64,000 nucleotides of DNA from Flavobacteriales bacterium (GTDB lineage: Bacteria; Bacteroidota; Bacteroidia; UBA10329). Under the pieces are notes generated by a model that saw only the letters and a list, made by a program, of their open reading frames with translations, had not been told where the DNA came from and did no database searches. The stretch is from NCBI GenBank assembly GCA_021739695.1, contig JAIPBM010000009.1, forward strand, positions 87,720 through 151,719, in the 5' to 3' direction. Below, piece after piece: positions 7,811-16,093 of this stretch. Each line of letters starts with the position of its first letter. Within the stretch, counting starts at the first letter, position 1. The position numbers and the translations under genes were made by a program.

Positions 7811-9652
7811 TTAATCTTCGAAATATAGATCGATCAGCTCGTTGATCATTTCTTGTGTGTAGTTAGACTTCCCTTGTTGGAAAAGAGCAATCATCTTGTT
7901 CACTTCGTCAGGCGTCAATTTTCCGTCATTGTTAAAATCAACTTCTTTGAATTTGTTGGCCAAGTAACGCTGCGTGTCAGACAATCCATCTTTCTTATAG
8001 TTTTCCAGAATATTCAATGTGCCATCAATATAAACAGCCATCGTTCCTCCAAAGTTGATCGCTTTCGCATCTTCCATGTACTCATGGTAAAAATCGATCA
8101 GGTTATACAGTTGCAAAATGCTCAATGGAGAGACTCCTTCTAGCACGTCTTCAATTACACGCATAACCTCATCTGCAGTTATAAGACCGTCTGCATTGTA
8201 GTCCGCATCGCTGAATTGTGGCGGAATAGAAGCTGTGCTGTTCTCTTCCTTAGTTATAGCTAATGGCTGTTTTGGTGAGATTACTTTTTCGGCCACCAAC
8301 TGCTTATATACACGGTCGATGCTAGAATAAACCTCGTCAACAGAACTAGCTTGCTCAGGCGATTTACTGAAAATCTCGTTGGTTATCTCCTCAAACAACT
8401 TATCGTATTCACTTTCATTCTCAACACGGTTTTGAATATCAAGCATCATGATGGCCAGCTTGGTCGAATCTTCCGCTGTTAGACTGGCTTTTCTTGAAAG
8501 TATTCCACTTGGATAGATCTGATGCATGCGAGCTCGCTCAGTAGCAACTGAATCGGCATAAGCGGCCAACATCATCTCATCCGTTAAGGTCACACCTTCT
8601 GTGTTAACCACGTTGCCCAAAGCAGTGGCCTCTTCCTTATCACGGTAATCGGCAATCACATCAACATCTGTGTCTATTGGGCATCCAAACTCGTCTACTT
8701 TCACGCCACTAGGTGTTTTGGCACAACGATCATCAAAATCGTTCACACCGTCTTCATCAGAATCTTCCAAAAGCATGGCATAGAAGTCGACATCTTCATA
8801 GAATTTGTCTTTCATGCTTTTCGTGTAATCACGTTTTACGCCAATGCTGTAGCTAACTGAAGCAGAGGTATAAAGGAACATGTCGTTACGGGAATTCCCC
8901 TTACGAAGACTTTCACCTTTGTCAGATACATCATCGATCAGGTCGGTAAACGTATAATAGAAACTCGCTCCGATTCGTGCACTTATTCGTCTTCCCATTT
9001 TAAAGTCTACGCCTGCGGATACTGGCAATGAAAAGGTGTATTGATTGTATTTTCCTAACCCGTCTTGGTTCTCATCTCTGAGGTCAGACTCATAAGTATA
9101 ATCGCGTTGCAATGGCACAGCTTGTTCACTATTAGGGTCAGTTTGTGCCAAGCTCATGATGGAGCCGTCAGACCAATAATAATATCTGTTACCGTTAGCA
9201 TCAAACAGATCAGACTTGCTATCGAAGTTTATGAACGATACTCCAAATCCAACATAAGGCTGAACAATGCCTGGTTTCTTATACAGGTGATTGAAGTTGT
9301 AGCTAACACTTGCTGTACCAATGAATGTTTCTGATTTGAAGTTCAGATTGCGCGTTGTACTTCGTTCGTTGATAGTGATGTTGCCATAGGTAGCGTCTAA
9401 ATTGATATCGAAGTATCTTGATAGGTTGGCACTGGCCAATACGGAAACGCCATATGTGCTGGTAAACATATGCTGATAATTGTTGTCGTTCACATCTCCG
9501 AAGAAAGTGAAAGCCCCAGCACCAATGCCAATTCGAGGGGCGAGTAGGGCATCACGCCCTCTGTTATCAACATAGTAATTATCGTTCAACTGCCCAAAGC
9601 AGTTTGCACTAAATAGAACGATAATGGAAAGGAGTTGTAAAGCTTTATTCAT
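7811..9652 (-). CDS. Outer-membrane beta-barrel protein with TSP3 repeat and EF-hand modules (613 aa)
   Basis: The start is placed at the ATG at 9652 because it begins a normal signal peptide (MNKALQLLSIIVLFSANCFG); the longer frame adds 22 unlikely residues. A beta-barrel region (to about residue 290) carries YYYWSDG and the LQRDYTYESDLRDENQDGLG segment shared with its paralogues. TSP3 calcium repeats follow (DSDEDGVNDFDDRC, DTDVDVIADYRD), then a helical region of about 130 residues. Two EF-hand-like loops come next (DYNADGLITADEV and DFNNDGKLTPDEV), and the protein ends in the family tail ELIDLYFED. The architecture suggests a surface or periplasm-facing protein rigidified by calcium; partner unknown. 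The gap to the upstream paralogue is only 40 bp, which suggests co-transcription. Confidence 0.83.
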   Translation of the reverse strand: MNKALQLLSIIVLFSANCFGQLNDNYYVDNRGRDALLAPRIGIGAGAFTFFGDVNDNNYQHMFTSTYGVSVLASANLSRYFDINLDATYGNITINERSTTRNLNFKSETFIGTASVSYNFNHLYKKPGIVQPYVGFGVSFINFDSKSDLFDANGNRYYYWSDGSIMSLAQTDPNSEQAVPLQRDYTYESDLRDENQDGLGKYNQYTFSLPVSAGVDFKMGRRISARIGASFYYTFTDLIDDVSDKGESLRKGNSRNDMFLYTSASVSYSIGVKRDYTKSMKDKFYEDVDFYAMLLEDSDEDGVNDFDDRCAKTPSGVKVDEFGCPIDTDVDVIADYRDKEEATALGNVVNTEGVTLTDEMMLAAYADSVATERARMHQIYPSGILSRKASLTAEDSTKLAIMMLDIQNRVENESEYDKLFEEITNEIFSKSPEQASSVDEVYSSIDRVYKQLVAEKVISPKQPLAITKEENSTASIPPQFSDADYNADGLITADEVMRVIEDVLEGVSPLSILQLYNLIDFYHEYMEDAKAINFGGTMAVYIDGTLNILENYKKDGLSDTQRYLANKFKEVDFNNDGKLTPDEVNKMIALFQQGKSNYTQEMINELIDLYFED

Positions 9653-9692
9653 GGGCGTTGCCAAGCAAATTCTGCTAAAAATAACCAAAGAA

Positions 9693-11135
9693 TCATTCCT
9701 GCTCAAAATAATAGTCAATCAGTGTTTGAATGTCTTCAACAGACCGAACTGCCTCACCTTCAAAAAGCAGATCAATGAAGTACAGCACCTCATCAGGAGC
9801 TATCATCCCGTTTTGGTTCAAATCAGCCCAATGGAAATCACCCGACTCTTTTGGTGCTGCATTCTTGATATCCTCCATGGTATGGTTGACTACTCCGGGT
9901 TCTTTGGTGGTAATCACTTCAGAAGTCTGCTTTTCTTGAACAGGAAGAGTGGTTTCTTCTTTGGAAGTTGAACTTGTTTCAGTGCTATTTATGTCTGCGA
10001 TTTCTGTATTGATGATCTCTTCAGCTTCAACTGTTGAATTGTCTCCCGGAGTGGTCTCAACTGTTTCAGTTTCCTGATTAAGTTCGTTGCCGGATGTGTT
10101 TCCAGTTGTTGTTTCTACTTCTACACTTTCCTGCTTAGTTGACGAGATATTTTTTTCTGGAACTACTTCATTTTCCAACGCAGCATTTTTCTTAGTAGCA
10201 ACATAGTCCGATTCGGCTGGTGCTTTCTCAACAGGCTTGTCGTTTGGTGAGTCTGCAGCAACATCCTCAACAAAAGCGGGCGTTTTTGTTTTGGAAGATG
10301 GTTTCGTCTGACCTAAGAACACGCTTAGCCCAACGGATGCAAAAAGATGGTTGTCGTTTCCAGACTTTCCTTGCCTATCGCCAACTCCTTTATCACTTAC
10401 GTTATCCAGCATGTCGCTAAAGTTTAAAGCATAGCAGAAAGCTGCATTGACCCCAATATTCTTCGTTATTTGAAATCGAGCGCCAGCGTTAAGCGGCAAA
10501 CTGAACGCTAACTGCGAATATTTCTTCAATCCGTCAAGATTTGCATCACGCAGATCAGATTCGTAATTAAAATCACGAGAGAGGGGAGTGGCTTCGCTAG
10601 CATCAACAGTTCCTTCAGCTTCAGCATTCACGCTTCCATCAGACCAATACTGATAAACAACGCCATGAGAATCTTTTAAATCTCCTTTAGATCGGAAGGA
10701 AAGCAAACCCACTCCGAATCCGACATATGGACGAACAAGTTGTCGTCCGTCTGGCCGAGGTTTTAGCAGTGGAAAGAAATTGTACTCAACGTTCAATCGT
10801 TGACTGAAAAGGGAAGTTTTATAATTGAGGTTGGTCAGATTCCGTTGTTCTTCCCCATACAATGTTCCTGCATATAACTCCAACGAGACGCTGATGAAGT
10901 TCGCAATGCGTTGCGTAATGGTCAACTGATACCCGAATTGACGAAATGGAGATGGTCCGGATTTGCTAAGCGCAATGTCAGACATGGTGTGGTTAAAACC
11001 GAAATTGACACTGATAGTTGGTAAGGGAATCATCTCGTTATCCTTAGCCAGTTCGGTAACGCTTGCCTGCTGAGCAACAAGTCCTTTACAGGAAAGAATC
11101 AAGTAGAAAGTAACCGCATGTTTTATCGACCTCAT
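9693..11135 (-). CDS. Outer-membrane beta-barrel protein with acidic linker and C-terminal EF-hand (480 aa)
   Basis: A signal peptide (about residues 1-21) precedes a beta-barrel region of about 250 residues with YQYWSDG and LSRDFNYESDLRDANLDGLK. Unlike three of its relatives it lacks TSP3 repeats. Instead it has a 130-residue Glu/Thr/Ser-rich low-complexity linker (about 285-415). The C-terminus is a single EF-hand-like loop (DLNQNGMIAPDEV) and the family tail TLIDYYFEQE. It is the third of five tandem paralogues and is followed 40 bp later by the next. The linker replacing TSP3 looks like domain exchange within the family. Start: ATG at 11135 directly before the signal peptide. Confidence 0.8.
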   Translation of the reverse strand: MRSIKHAVTFYLILSCKGLVAQQASVTELAKDNEMIPLPTISVNFGFNHTMSDIALSKSGPSPFRQFGYQLTITQRIANFISVSLELYAGTLYGEEQRNLTNLNYKTSLFSQRLNVEYNFFPLLKPRPDGRQLVRPYVGFGVGLLSFRSKGDLKDSHGVVYQYWSDGSVNAEAEGTVDASEATPLSRDFNYESDLRDANLDGLKKYSQLAFSLPLNAGARFQITKNIGVNAAFCYALNFSDMLDNVSDKGVGDRQGKSGNDNHLFASVGLSVFLGQTKPSSKTKTPAFVEDVAADSPNDKPVEKAPAESDYVATKKNAALENEVVPEKNISSTKQESVEVETTTGNTSGNELNQETETVETTPGDNSTVEAEEIINTEIADINSTETSSTSKEETTLPVQEKQTSEVITTKEPGVVNHTMEDIKNAAPKESGDFHWADLNQNGMIAPDEVLYFIDLLFEGEAVRSVEDIQTLIDYYFEQE

Positions 11136-11159
11136 CCCGATTAATATGGAATTGTAAGG

Positions 11160-11196
11160 TAAAAAATAACCCAGGTCTTTCGGCCTGGGTTAGTTT
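11160..11196 (-). terminator. Terminator of the SPOR protein gene
   Basis: On the minus strand the stem AACCCAGG / CCTGGGTT with loop CCGAAAGA is followed by ATTTTTTACC. It lies about 25 bp beyond the stop at 11220 and separates this gene from the next barrel gene. Confidence 0.83.
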
Positions 11197-11219
11197 GTTT
11201 TATCAAAAAGTCAAAGTGA

Positions 11220-12347
11220 TTATTGTCCAGCAATATCAAGCGCTTCTTTCACGTGAATACGAACGCCATCGTTGTAAGCAGTCACAAAAGGACCTTCAAC
11301 GTTGTTGCTGTCACGCAATTCATTGCTGAAAGTCTTCGCTGGTCGGTAAGAACCGAATTCTCCTACAACATATTTGAACATGCCATCATGCTCTTCGATC
11401 ACGATTGTTTCGTTGATGCCATATTTAGATTGGTAAATGGCTGGGTCTACACGGTTAGGACCCGCAGCTACTTGAACACGGAAAACCAGTCCTGGTTTCG
11501 ATTTCATCATAGCATCGTTGTAATTAGGTGCCTCTTCAGCCACTGCAACAGGTTCGGCTTTAGCTGCTTCTGCTTCTTTGCGTGCATTCTCAGCGTCTTT
11601 AGCAGCTTTTGCGTCTTTCGCTTTTCTAGCTTCTTCGTCTTTCTTTGCCTTAGCCGCAGCAGCTTCTGCTTCAGCAGCAGAATTATCAACTACCTCTACA
11701 GCAGCTTCCACAACTTCTTCAGCCGCTTCCACAACTTCTTCAGCCGCTTCCACAACTTCGGTAGTTTCAACCGTTACCCGATCGTTTTCTCTTGTAACTT
11801 CAGGCTCAGCAGCTTTTTCTGGTTCTGGAGCGGCTTCCTCTCGGGCAGCGTTAGCAGCCTCTTCCTTGGCTTTTTGATCCGCCAATATTTTATCCATTGC
11901 TGCTTTTTGCACGGCTTCTGCTTGATCTGCCGTCACAGTGATAATATCCTTTGGGATTACAAATTTCTCTGTTTCGTTATCTTTAATGTAGGCGAATGTT
12001 CCGTCAATTATCTGATTTCCACTCAATGAAGCATCAACAGAAACTTTATAAGATACTTTGAAATCGTTGTTCGGAAGCGCCATCCAAAGGAACTTCACCT
12101 TTTGCTCTTTGAAGGAGAAAGTAGCGTTAGCAGATTCTCCTGCTTCTGCTGTAAATCCAGGAGGCAATTGCTGTTGAAGCTTCGCGAAACCAGAAACGTC
12201 ACCTTTAGTGATATTAAGTTCCATGGTAAAACTACCACCAGGTTCTACGGTAGCAGGTAGTTTCGTTGAAACAGATACCTGTGCCATTAGGCTGCCTGAA
12301 ATCAGGATAAGTGCGAATGCAGTGATTAGTGTCGATCTCTTGATCAT
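11220..12347 (-). CDS. Secreted protein with C-terminal SPOR-like domain (375 aa)
   Basis: A signal peptide (about residues 1-22, ending SGSLMAQ) is followed by a beta-rich N-terminal domain (VEPGGSFTMELNITKGDVSG; about 25-130). An Ala/Glu/Lys-rich, probably helical or coiled linker follows (about 145-275) and includes three 7-residue VEAAEEV-type repeats encoded by a 21-bp tandem repeat at about 11708-11770. The C-terminal 90 residues (LVFRVQVAAGPNRVDPAIYQ to the end) read as a SPOR-like domain. It sits in the middle of the five-paralogue beta-barrel cluster and may be a periplasmic partner that reaches peptidoglycan. There is a terminator downstream. Family function is inferred from the SPOR assignment. 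Confidence 0.75.
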   Translation of the reverse strand: MIKRSTLITAFALILISGSLMAQVSVSTKLPATVEPGGSFTMELNITKGDVSGFAKLQQQLPPGFTAEAGESANATFSFKEQKVKFLWMALPNNDFKVSYKVSVDASLSGNQIIDGTFAYIKDNETEKFVIPKDIITVTADQAEAVQKAAMDKILADQKAKEEAANAAREEAAPEPEKAAEPEVTRENDRVTVETTEVVEAAEEVVEAAEEVVEAAVEVVDNSAAEAEAAAAKAKKDEEARKAKDAKAAKDAENARKEAEAAKAEPVAVAEEAPNYNDAMMKSKPGLVFRVQVAAGPNRVDPAIYQSKYGINETIVIEEHDGMFKYVVGEFGSYRPAKTFSNELRDSNNVEGPFVTAYNDGVRIHVKEALDIAGQ

Positions 12348-12394
12348 GCTGTTTATTTTAGATTCTGATTGGGTGACTAAGGTATTATTTTTTG

Positions 12395-13801
12395 TTATTG
12401 ATCAAAAAAGTAGTCAATAAGGTCGTTGATATAGGAAGCTTTCACATCAAGTTCTCCATCAAAGAATTTATCAATAGCGCCATAAACTTCCCCTACTGAT
12501 ATAGTTCCGTTTCGGTCTTCATCAACCAACGCAAACGGATAATCGCCTGTTGAGGTTTCATTTGATGTGGATAGAGATTTATTATTTCGATCATTCTCAC
12601 TTCCGTAAACTTCAAGCATGTCAGGGTATACTTCGAACATTCTAGCACGAATGGTGGCTACCGTATCGATATCTCCAGAAAGCATCTCATCAGTAAGTCC
12701 AACGCCTTTCCCGTCAACATTCAGATTTTTATCAGTGTTCGGTTCGTCATCTCCGTAATCGACAACTCCATCTTCGTCTGTATCCAAAGGACAGCCAATT
12801 TCATCTACTGATGTTCCAGATGGTGTTTCTGGACAAACATCTTTTTCATCAGAAATACCATCTCCATCAGAATCTCCGTCCAACGAGAAGAATTCCATGT
12901 CATCATATTTTGATTTCTTTTCCTTTTTAGGACTAAAGAAGTCAAAATGGTACGACACTGAGGTGAATAGGAACATGTCGTTTGCCTTGTTCCCAACACG
13001 TCCAGCAACTCCATCTCGAGTATAATTATCAATTAGATCAGTAAACGCATATGAAAAGGTCGAGGTCAATCTGATAGCAGAACGAGGAGAAACCTTGAAG
13101 TGCAATCCGAATGTAAATGGCAGTGTCAGGGCAAATTGCTTATAAGTACCCAAGCTATCAAGATTAGCTTTGCGAAGGTCAGTTTCATATACATAGTCTG
13201 AACGAAGAACAACAGCATCTGGATCTGAACCATTAGCTGGCTGAGCTAAACTTCTTATGGTACCATCACTCCAATAGTTGTAGGCTACACCATTTTCGTC
13301 TTTCAGGTCTCCCTTCGCATCAAAGTTGACTGCACCAACCCCTACAGAAATGAAAGGGTTAAGGAATCGCTTTGGTGGTAGGATGCCAGCAAAGTTGTAA
13401 GTAGCATTCAAGTTGAAGGAGACGATATCCGTACTGAAGTTGAGATTACGTTCAACTGAACGTTCTCTTGCAGTCATTTTGCCATAAGCAACATCAAACC
13501 GAACACCGAATGATGGACTGAAATTCTTGATGACACTTGCAGAAAAGCCGTAGTTATTGATCAGTGGATTAGTCCGCTCGTTGTTGTTTACTTCTCCAAA
13601 GTAATTGAAGATACCAGCACCTAAACCTATAATAGGTTTATAGATGGTGTTCTCTTCATTCCAAGCTTTGCGTGCCGACTTAATGGCATCTCTCGATGCC
13701 TGAGCGTCTGCTTTAGCTGAATCGGTGGCAGCACCGTCCTGAGCGAATACGTTGAAACTGAATCCGGTAATAACCAGAATTGCGAGCAGCCTTTGGAACA
13801 T
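12395..13801 (-). CDS. Outer-membrane beta-barrel protein with TSP3 repeat and C-terminal EF-hand (468 aa)
   Basis: The start is placed at the ATG at 13801, which opens a signal peptide (MFQRLLAILVITGFSFNVFA); the longer frame overlaps the upstream gene. The beta-barrel region carries the paralogue signature YNYWSDG and LRSDYVYETDLRKANLDSLG. TSP3 repeats follow (DGDSDGDGISDEKDVC, DTDEDGVVDYGD), then the VDGKGVGLTDEML segment and an EF-hand-like loop (DEDRNGTISVGEV), ending NDLIDYFFDQ. It lies 7 bp after the stop of the upstream paralogue, so the two are almost certainly co-transcribed. Function is unknown; calcium binding is suggested by the TSP3 and EF-hand aspartates. Confidence 0.84.
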   Translation of the reverse strand: MFQRLLAILVITGFSFNVFAQDGAATDSAKADAQASRDAIKSARKAWNEENTIYKPIIGLGAGIFNYFGEVNNNERTNPLINNYGFSASVIKNFSPSFGVRFDVAYGKMTARERSVERNLNFSTDIVSFNLNATYNFAGILPPKRFLNPFISVGVGAVNFDAKGDLKDENGVAYNYWSDGTIRSLAQPANGSDPDAVVLRSDYVYETDLRKANLDSLGTYKQFALTLPFTFGLHFKVSPRSAIRLTSTFSYAFTDLIDNYTRDGVAGRVGNKANDMFLFTSVSYHFDFFSPKKEKKSKYDDMEFFSLDGDSDGDGISDEKDVCPETPSGTSVDEIGCPLDTDEDGVVDYGDDEPNTDKNLNVDGKGVGLTDEMLSGDIDTVATIRARMFEVYPDMLEVYGSENDRNNKSLSTSNETSTGDYPFALVDEDRNGTISVGEVYGAIDKFFDGELDVKASYINDLIDYFFDQ

Positions 13802-13808
13802 CACTTGA

Positions 13809-15230
13809 CTATTGGTCGAAGAAGAAATCGATAAGGTCATGCAGTTTTGCAGCAGAGAAATCGAGTTCACCTTCAAAGAAAGCATCAATGGCCCAAGTTA
13901 TCTCGTCAGCAGAGATGAAGCCATCACCATCACGATCAACCACAACGAAAGATCCAAGTTCTTTTGTTTCTTGCTCTTCTTGCGGTTTTTCGAAAGAATA
14001 GTATGAACCTACTTTTGCCCTTTCCATAGTTGGATAAGCTTCGTAAATGATGTCGTGAGCCACTGAATTAGTATCAGGCAATACGATGAAATCAGGGTCG
14101 ATTGTCATACCATTTGCATCAACCATGGCAGAGTCTGCAGATGTTTCTTGATCTCTATAATCAGGAACACCATCATGGTCAGAATCCAACGGACAACCAG
14201 ACTTGTCTACCGCTGCTCCAGCAGGCGTATTGGCACAAAGGTCTTCTACGTTGATAACGCCATCTCCATCCTCATCTGCATTATCCAGTGCAAGGAAGTC
14301 GAAGCTATCAAACTGTGAAGAGTCTGGTTGTTGTTTTTTAGCAGCGATGTGATATGCAAATCCAACAGAGGTATATAGGAAGTGATCTGTTTGTTTTCCG
14401 CTTTTGTATCCATCCAACTGATCGCTCAAGGTCCAGTAGTATGTAGCGCTGATGTCAGCATGGAACTTGCGTCCGAATTTGTATCGAAGACCAAGACCAA
14501 AAGGAAACGCAACCGAATTGTGTTGCAATTTGCTTCCGTCAAATGATTGCTTCAAGGTTGTCTCGTACTTGTTGTCGATGTCCAAAGCAACAGCGCTGCC
14601 CAATTCGCCTTGTACTTTCGGACGGTCCATAATGCGACCATCATCCCAATAGAAGTATTGGTTTCCATCCGCATCCAAAAGGTCTGTCTTCTGTGTCATC
14701 TTAAGAATGTATCCAACCCCACCGAATAGGTAAGGAGAGAAGTGAGATGAACGGCTGATGAAAAGATTGTTATCGAGATACACGTTTACTTTAAAGTCGA
14801 TGTTCATCAACTCTGTTTGAACGTTTCTGTTTCCAAGATTAAGATTGTCTGTGGTGGAAGTTATTGGTGTTCTTTCCTTTTCTCCTAACCAGCCATAAAG
14901 AAAGTTCAACGAGAAACCCACAGCACTGAAAGTTCTGTGCTCAATTCCAGCGTTAATTCCCCATTTCCAATTAGTAGTGTTGTAAAGGTTGGTGCCACTG
15001 GAAATATCATCTCCAAGCAGCGACATGTTACCACCTCCAACATAGATATACGGCATCTTATTGTCGTAATAAGGAGGTCGAGGTTTCTTTTCCTTTTCTT
15101 CCTTTGGCTCTTGTTCGGTCTTTTCCTTCTTCTCTTTTTTAGCCTTGCCTTCTTCGGCAGGTGCATCTTGGGCGTAGGTGCCAAAAGAAATTGTTAGAAT
15201 AAGAAGTGAGAGTATAAGTCTAAGCTTCAT
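13809..15230 (-). CDS. Outer-membrane beta-barrel protein with TSP3 repeat and C-terminal EF-hand (473 aa)
   Basis: A signal peptide (MKLRLILSLLILTISFGTYA) is followed by a Lys/Glu-rich segment (about 22-50), a beta-barrel region with YFYWDDG, TSP3 repeats (NADEDGDGVINVEDLC, DSDHDGVPDYRD), an EF-hand-like loop (DRDGDGFISADEI) and the tail DLIDFFFDQ. It is the first gene of the minus-strand paralogue run and is followed 7 bp later by the next member. It is the most divergent barrel (IDNKYETTLKQSFDGS replaces the usual RDYxYESDLR segment). About 115 bp without a gene lie upstream, enough for a promoter, although no perfect TAnnTTTG box was found there. Confidence 0.84.
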   Translation of the reverse strand: MKLRLILSLLILTISFGTYAQDAPAEEGKAKKEKKEKTEQEPKEEKEKKPRPPYYDNKMPYIYVGGGNMSLLGDDISSGTNLYNTTNWKWGINAGIEHRTFSAVGFSLNFLYGWLGEKERTPITSTTDNLNLGNRNVQTELMNIDFKVNVYLDNNLFISRSSHFSPYLFGGVGYILKMTQKTDLLDADGNQYFYWDDGRIMDRPKVQGELGSAVALDIDNKYETTLKQSFDGSKLQHNSVAFPFGLGLRYKFGRKFHADISATYYWTLSDQLDGYKSGKQTDHFLYTSVGFAYHIAAKKQQPDSSQFDSFDFLALDNADEDGDGVINVEDLCANTPAGAAVDKSGCPLDSDHDGVPDYRDQETSADSAMVDANGMTIDPDFIVLPDTNSVAHDIIYEAYPTMERAKVGSYYSFEKPQEEQETKELGSFVVVDRDGDGFISADEITWAIDAFFEGELDFSAAKLHDLIDFFFDQ

Positions 15231-15345
15231 CCGGTCGGTTTTGCGCTAGTTGGGGCTGAAATATTGCGCGTAAAAATAGAATAATTCTCCTAATTCACGT
15301 TGGTTTAACATTCGATGCTTTCAACATCGGCACAATGGCGTGAGT

Positions 15346-16056
15346 TTAGAAATTCGGCTTGATGCTGTATTTGGAGTAGAATTCTGTGATCACCGCTGTG
15401 GCTTCGTCAGAAGTGTCCACAAGATGGATAAGATCAAGGTCTTTTTCGTTGATGTTCTTCGCGTTTTCGTGCATGGTCTGCTTGATCCAATCCATTAGTC
15501 CGCTCCAAAAGGACGTACCTACAAGTACAATGGGAAACTTGGCAATCTTGCCAGTCTGTATCAGCGTAAGTGCTTCAAACAATTCATCCATTGTGCCGAA
15601 ACCACCTGGAAGCACTACATATCCTTGGGCATACTTGGTAAACATGAGTTTACGCACAAAGAAGTAATCGAAATTGATGAGTTTGTCCATATCTATATAT
15701 GGGTTCGATTTCTGCTCGAATGGTAGGTCGATGTTCAGACCAACAGATTTGCCGTTGGCCAACCTTGCGCCTTTATTGGCAGCTTCCATAATACCGGGTC
15801 CACCGCCTGTAATGATTCCAAAACCGTGAAGTGACAGTTTATAAGCGATGTCCTCGGCCAGTTTGTAATTGGGATTGTGCGGTTCTGTTCTGGCCGAACC
15901 GAAGATGGAAACGCAGGGACCGATACGTGCCAAGGTCTCGAAGCCTTCTACAAACTCGGCCATGATCTTAAAGATCTGCCACGAATCTTTGATCTTTATC
16001 TCACTCCAGTCCTTGTACTCAAGGGCTTGTTTGATGCGATTGTCGTCTTCGGTCAT
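15346..16056 (-). CDS. LOG-family (TIGR00730-type) nucleotide-binding protein (236 aa)
   Basis: This is a Rossmann-fold protein of the 'lysine decarboxylase-like' LOG family, whose studied members are cytokinin-riboside phosphoribohydrolases or nucleotide 5'-monophosphate nucleosidases. The motifs GGGPGIMEAANKGA and PGGFGTMDE, which form the nucleotide site, are intact. SIFGSART marks the start of the fold. The start was moved to the ATG at 16056 (MTEDDNRIKQALEYKDW), as the longer frame overlaps uvrA. It lies 37 bp downstream of uvrA and is probably co-transcribed. The substrate is not predictable from sequence alone. Confidence 0.88.
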   Translation of the reverse strand: MTEDDNRIKQALEYKDWSEIKIKDSWQIFKIMAEFVEGFETLARIGPCVSIFGSARTEPHNPNYKLAEDIAYKLSLHGFGIITGGGPGIMEAANKGARLANGKSVGLNIDLPFEQKSNPYIDMDKLINFDYFFVRKLMFTKYAQGYVVLPGGFGTMDELFEALTLIQTGKIAKFPIVLVGTSFWSGLMDWIKQTMHENAKNINEKDLDLIHLVDTSDEATAVITEFYSKYSIKPNF

Positions 16057-16093
16057 AGTGTAAAAGTCAGAATTATTGCGAGAACCTCTAAGC

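Noticed and set aside
12395..13888. Longer start for the fourth barrel protein (29 extra residues)
   Set aside because: The extension overlaps the upstream gene and delays the signal peptide; the ATG at 13801 fits better.
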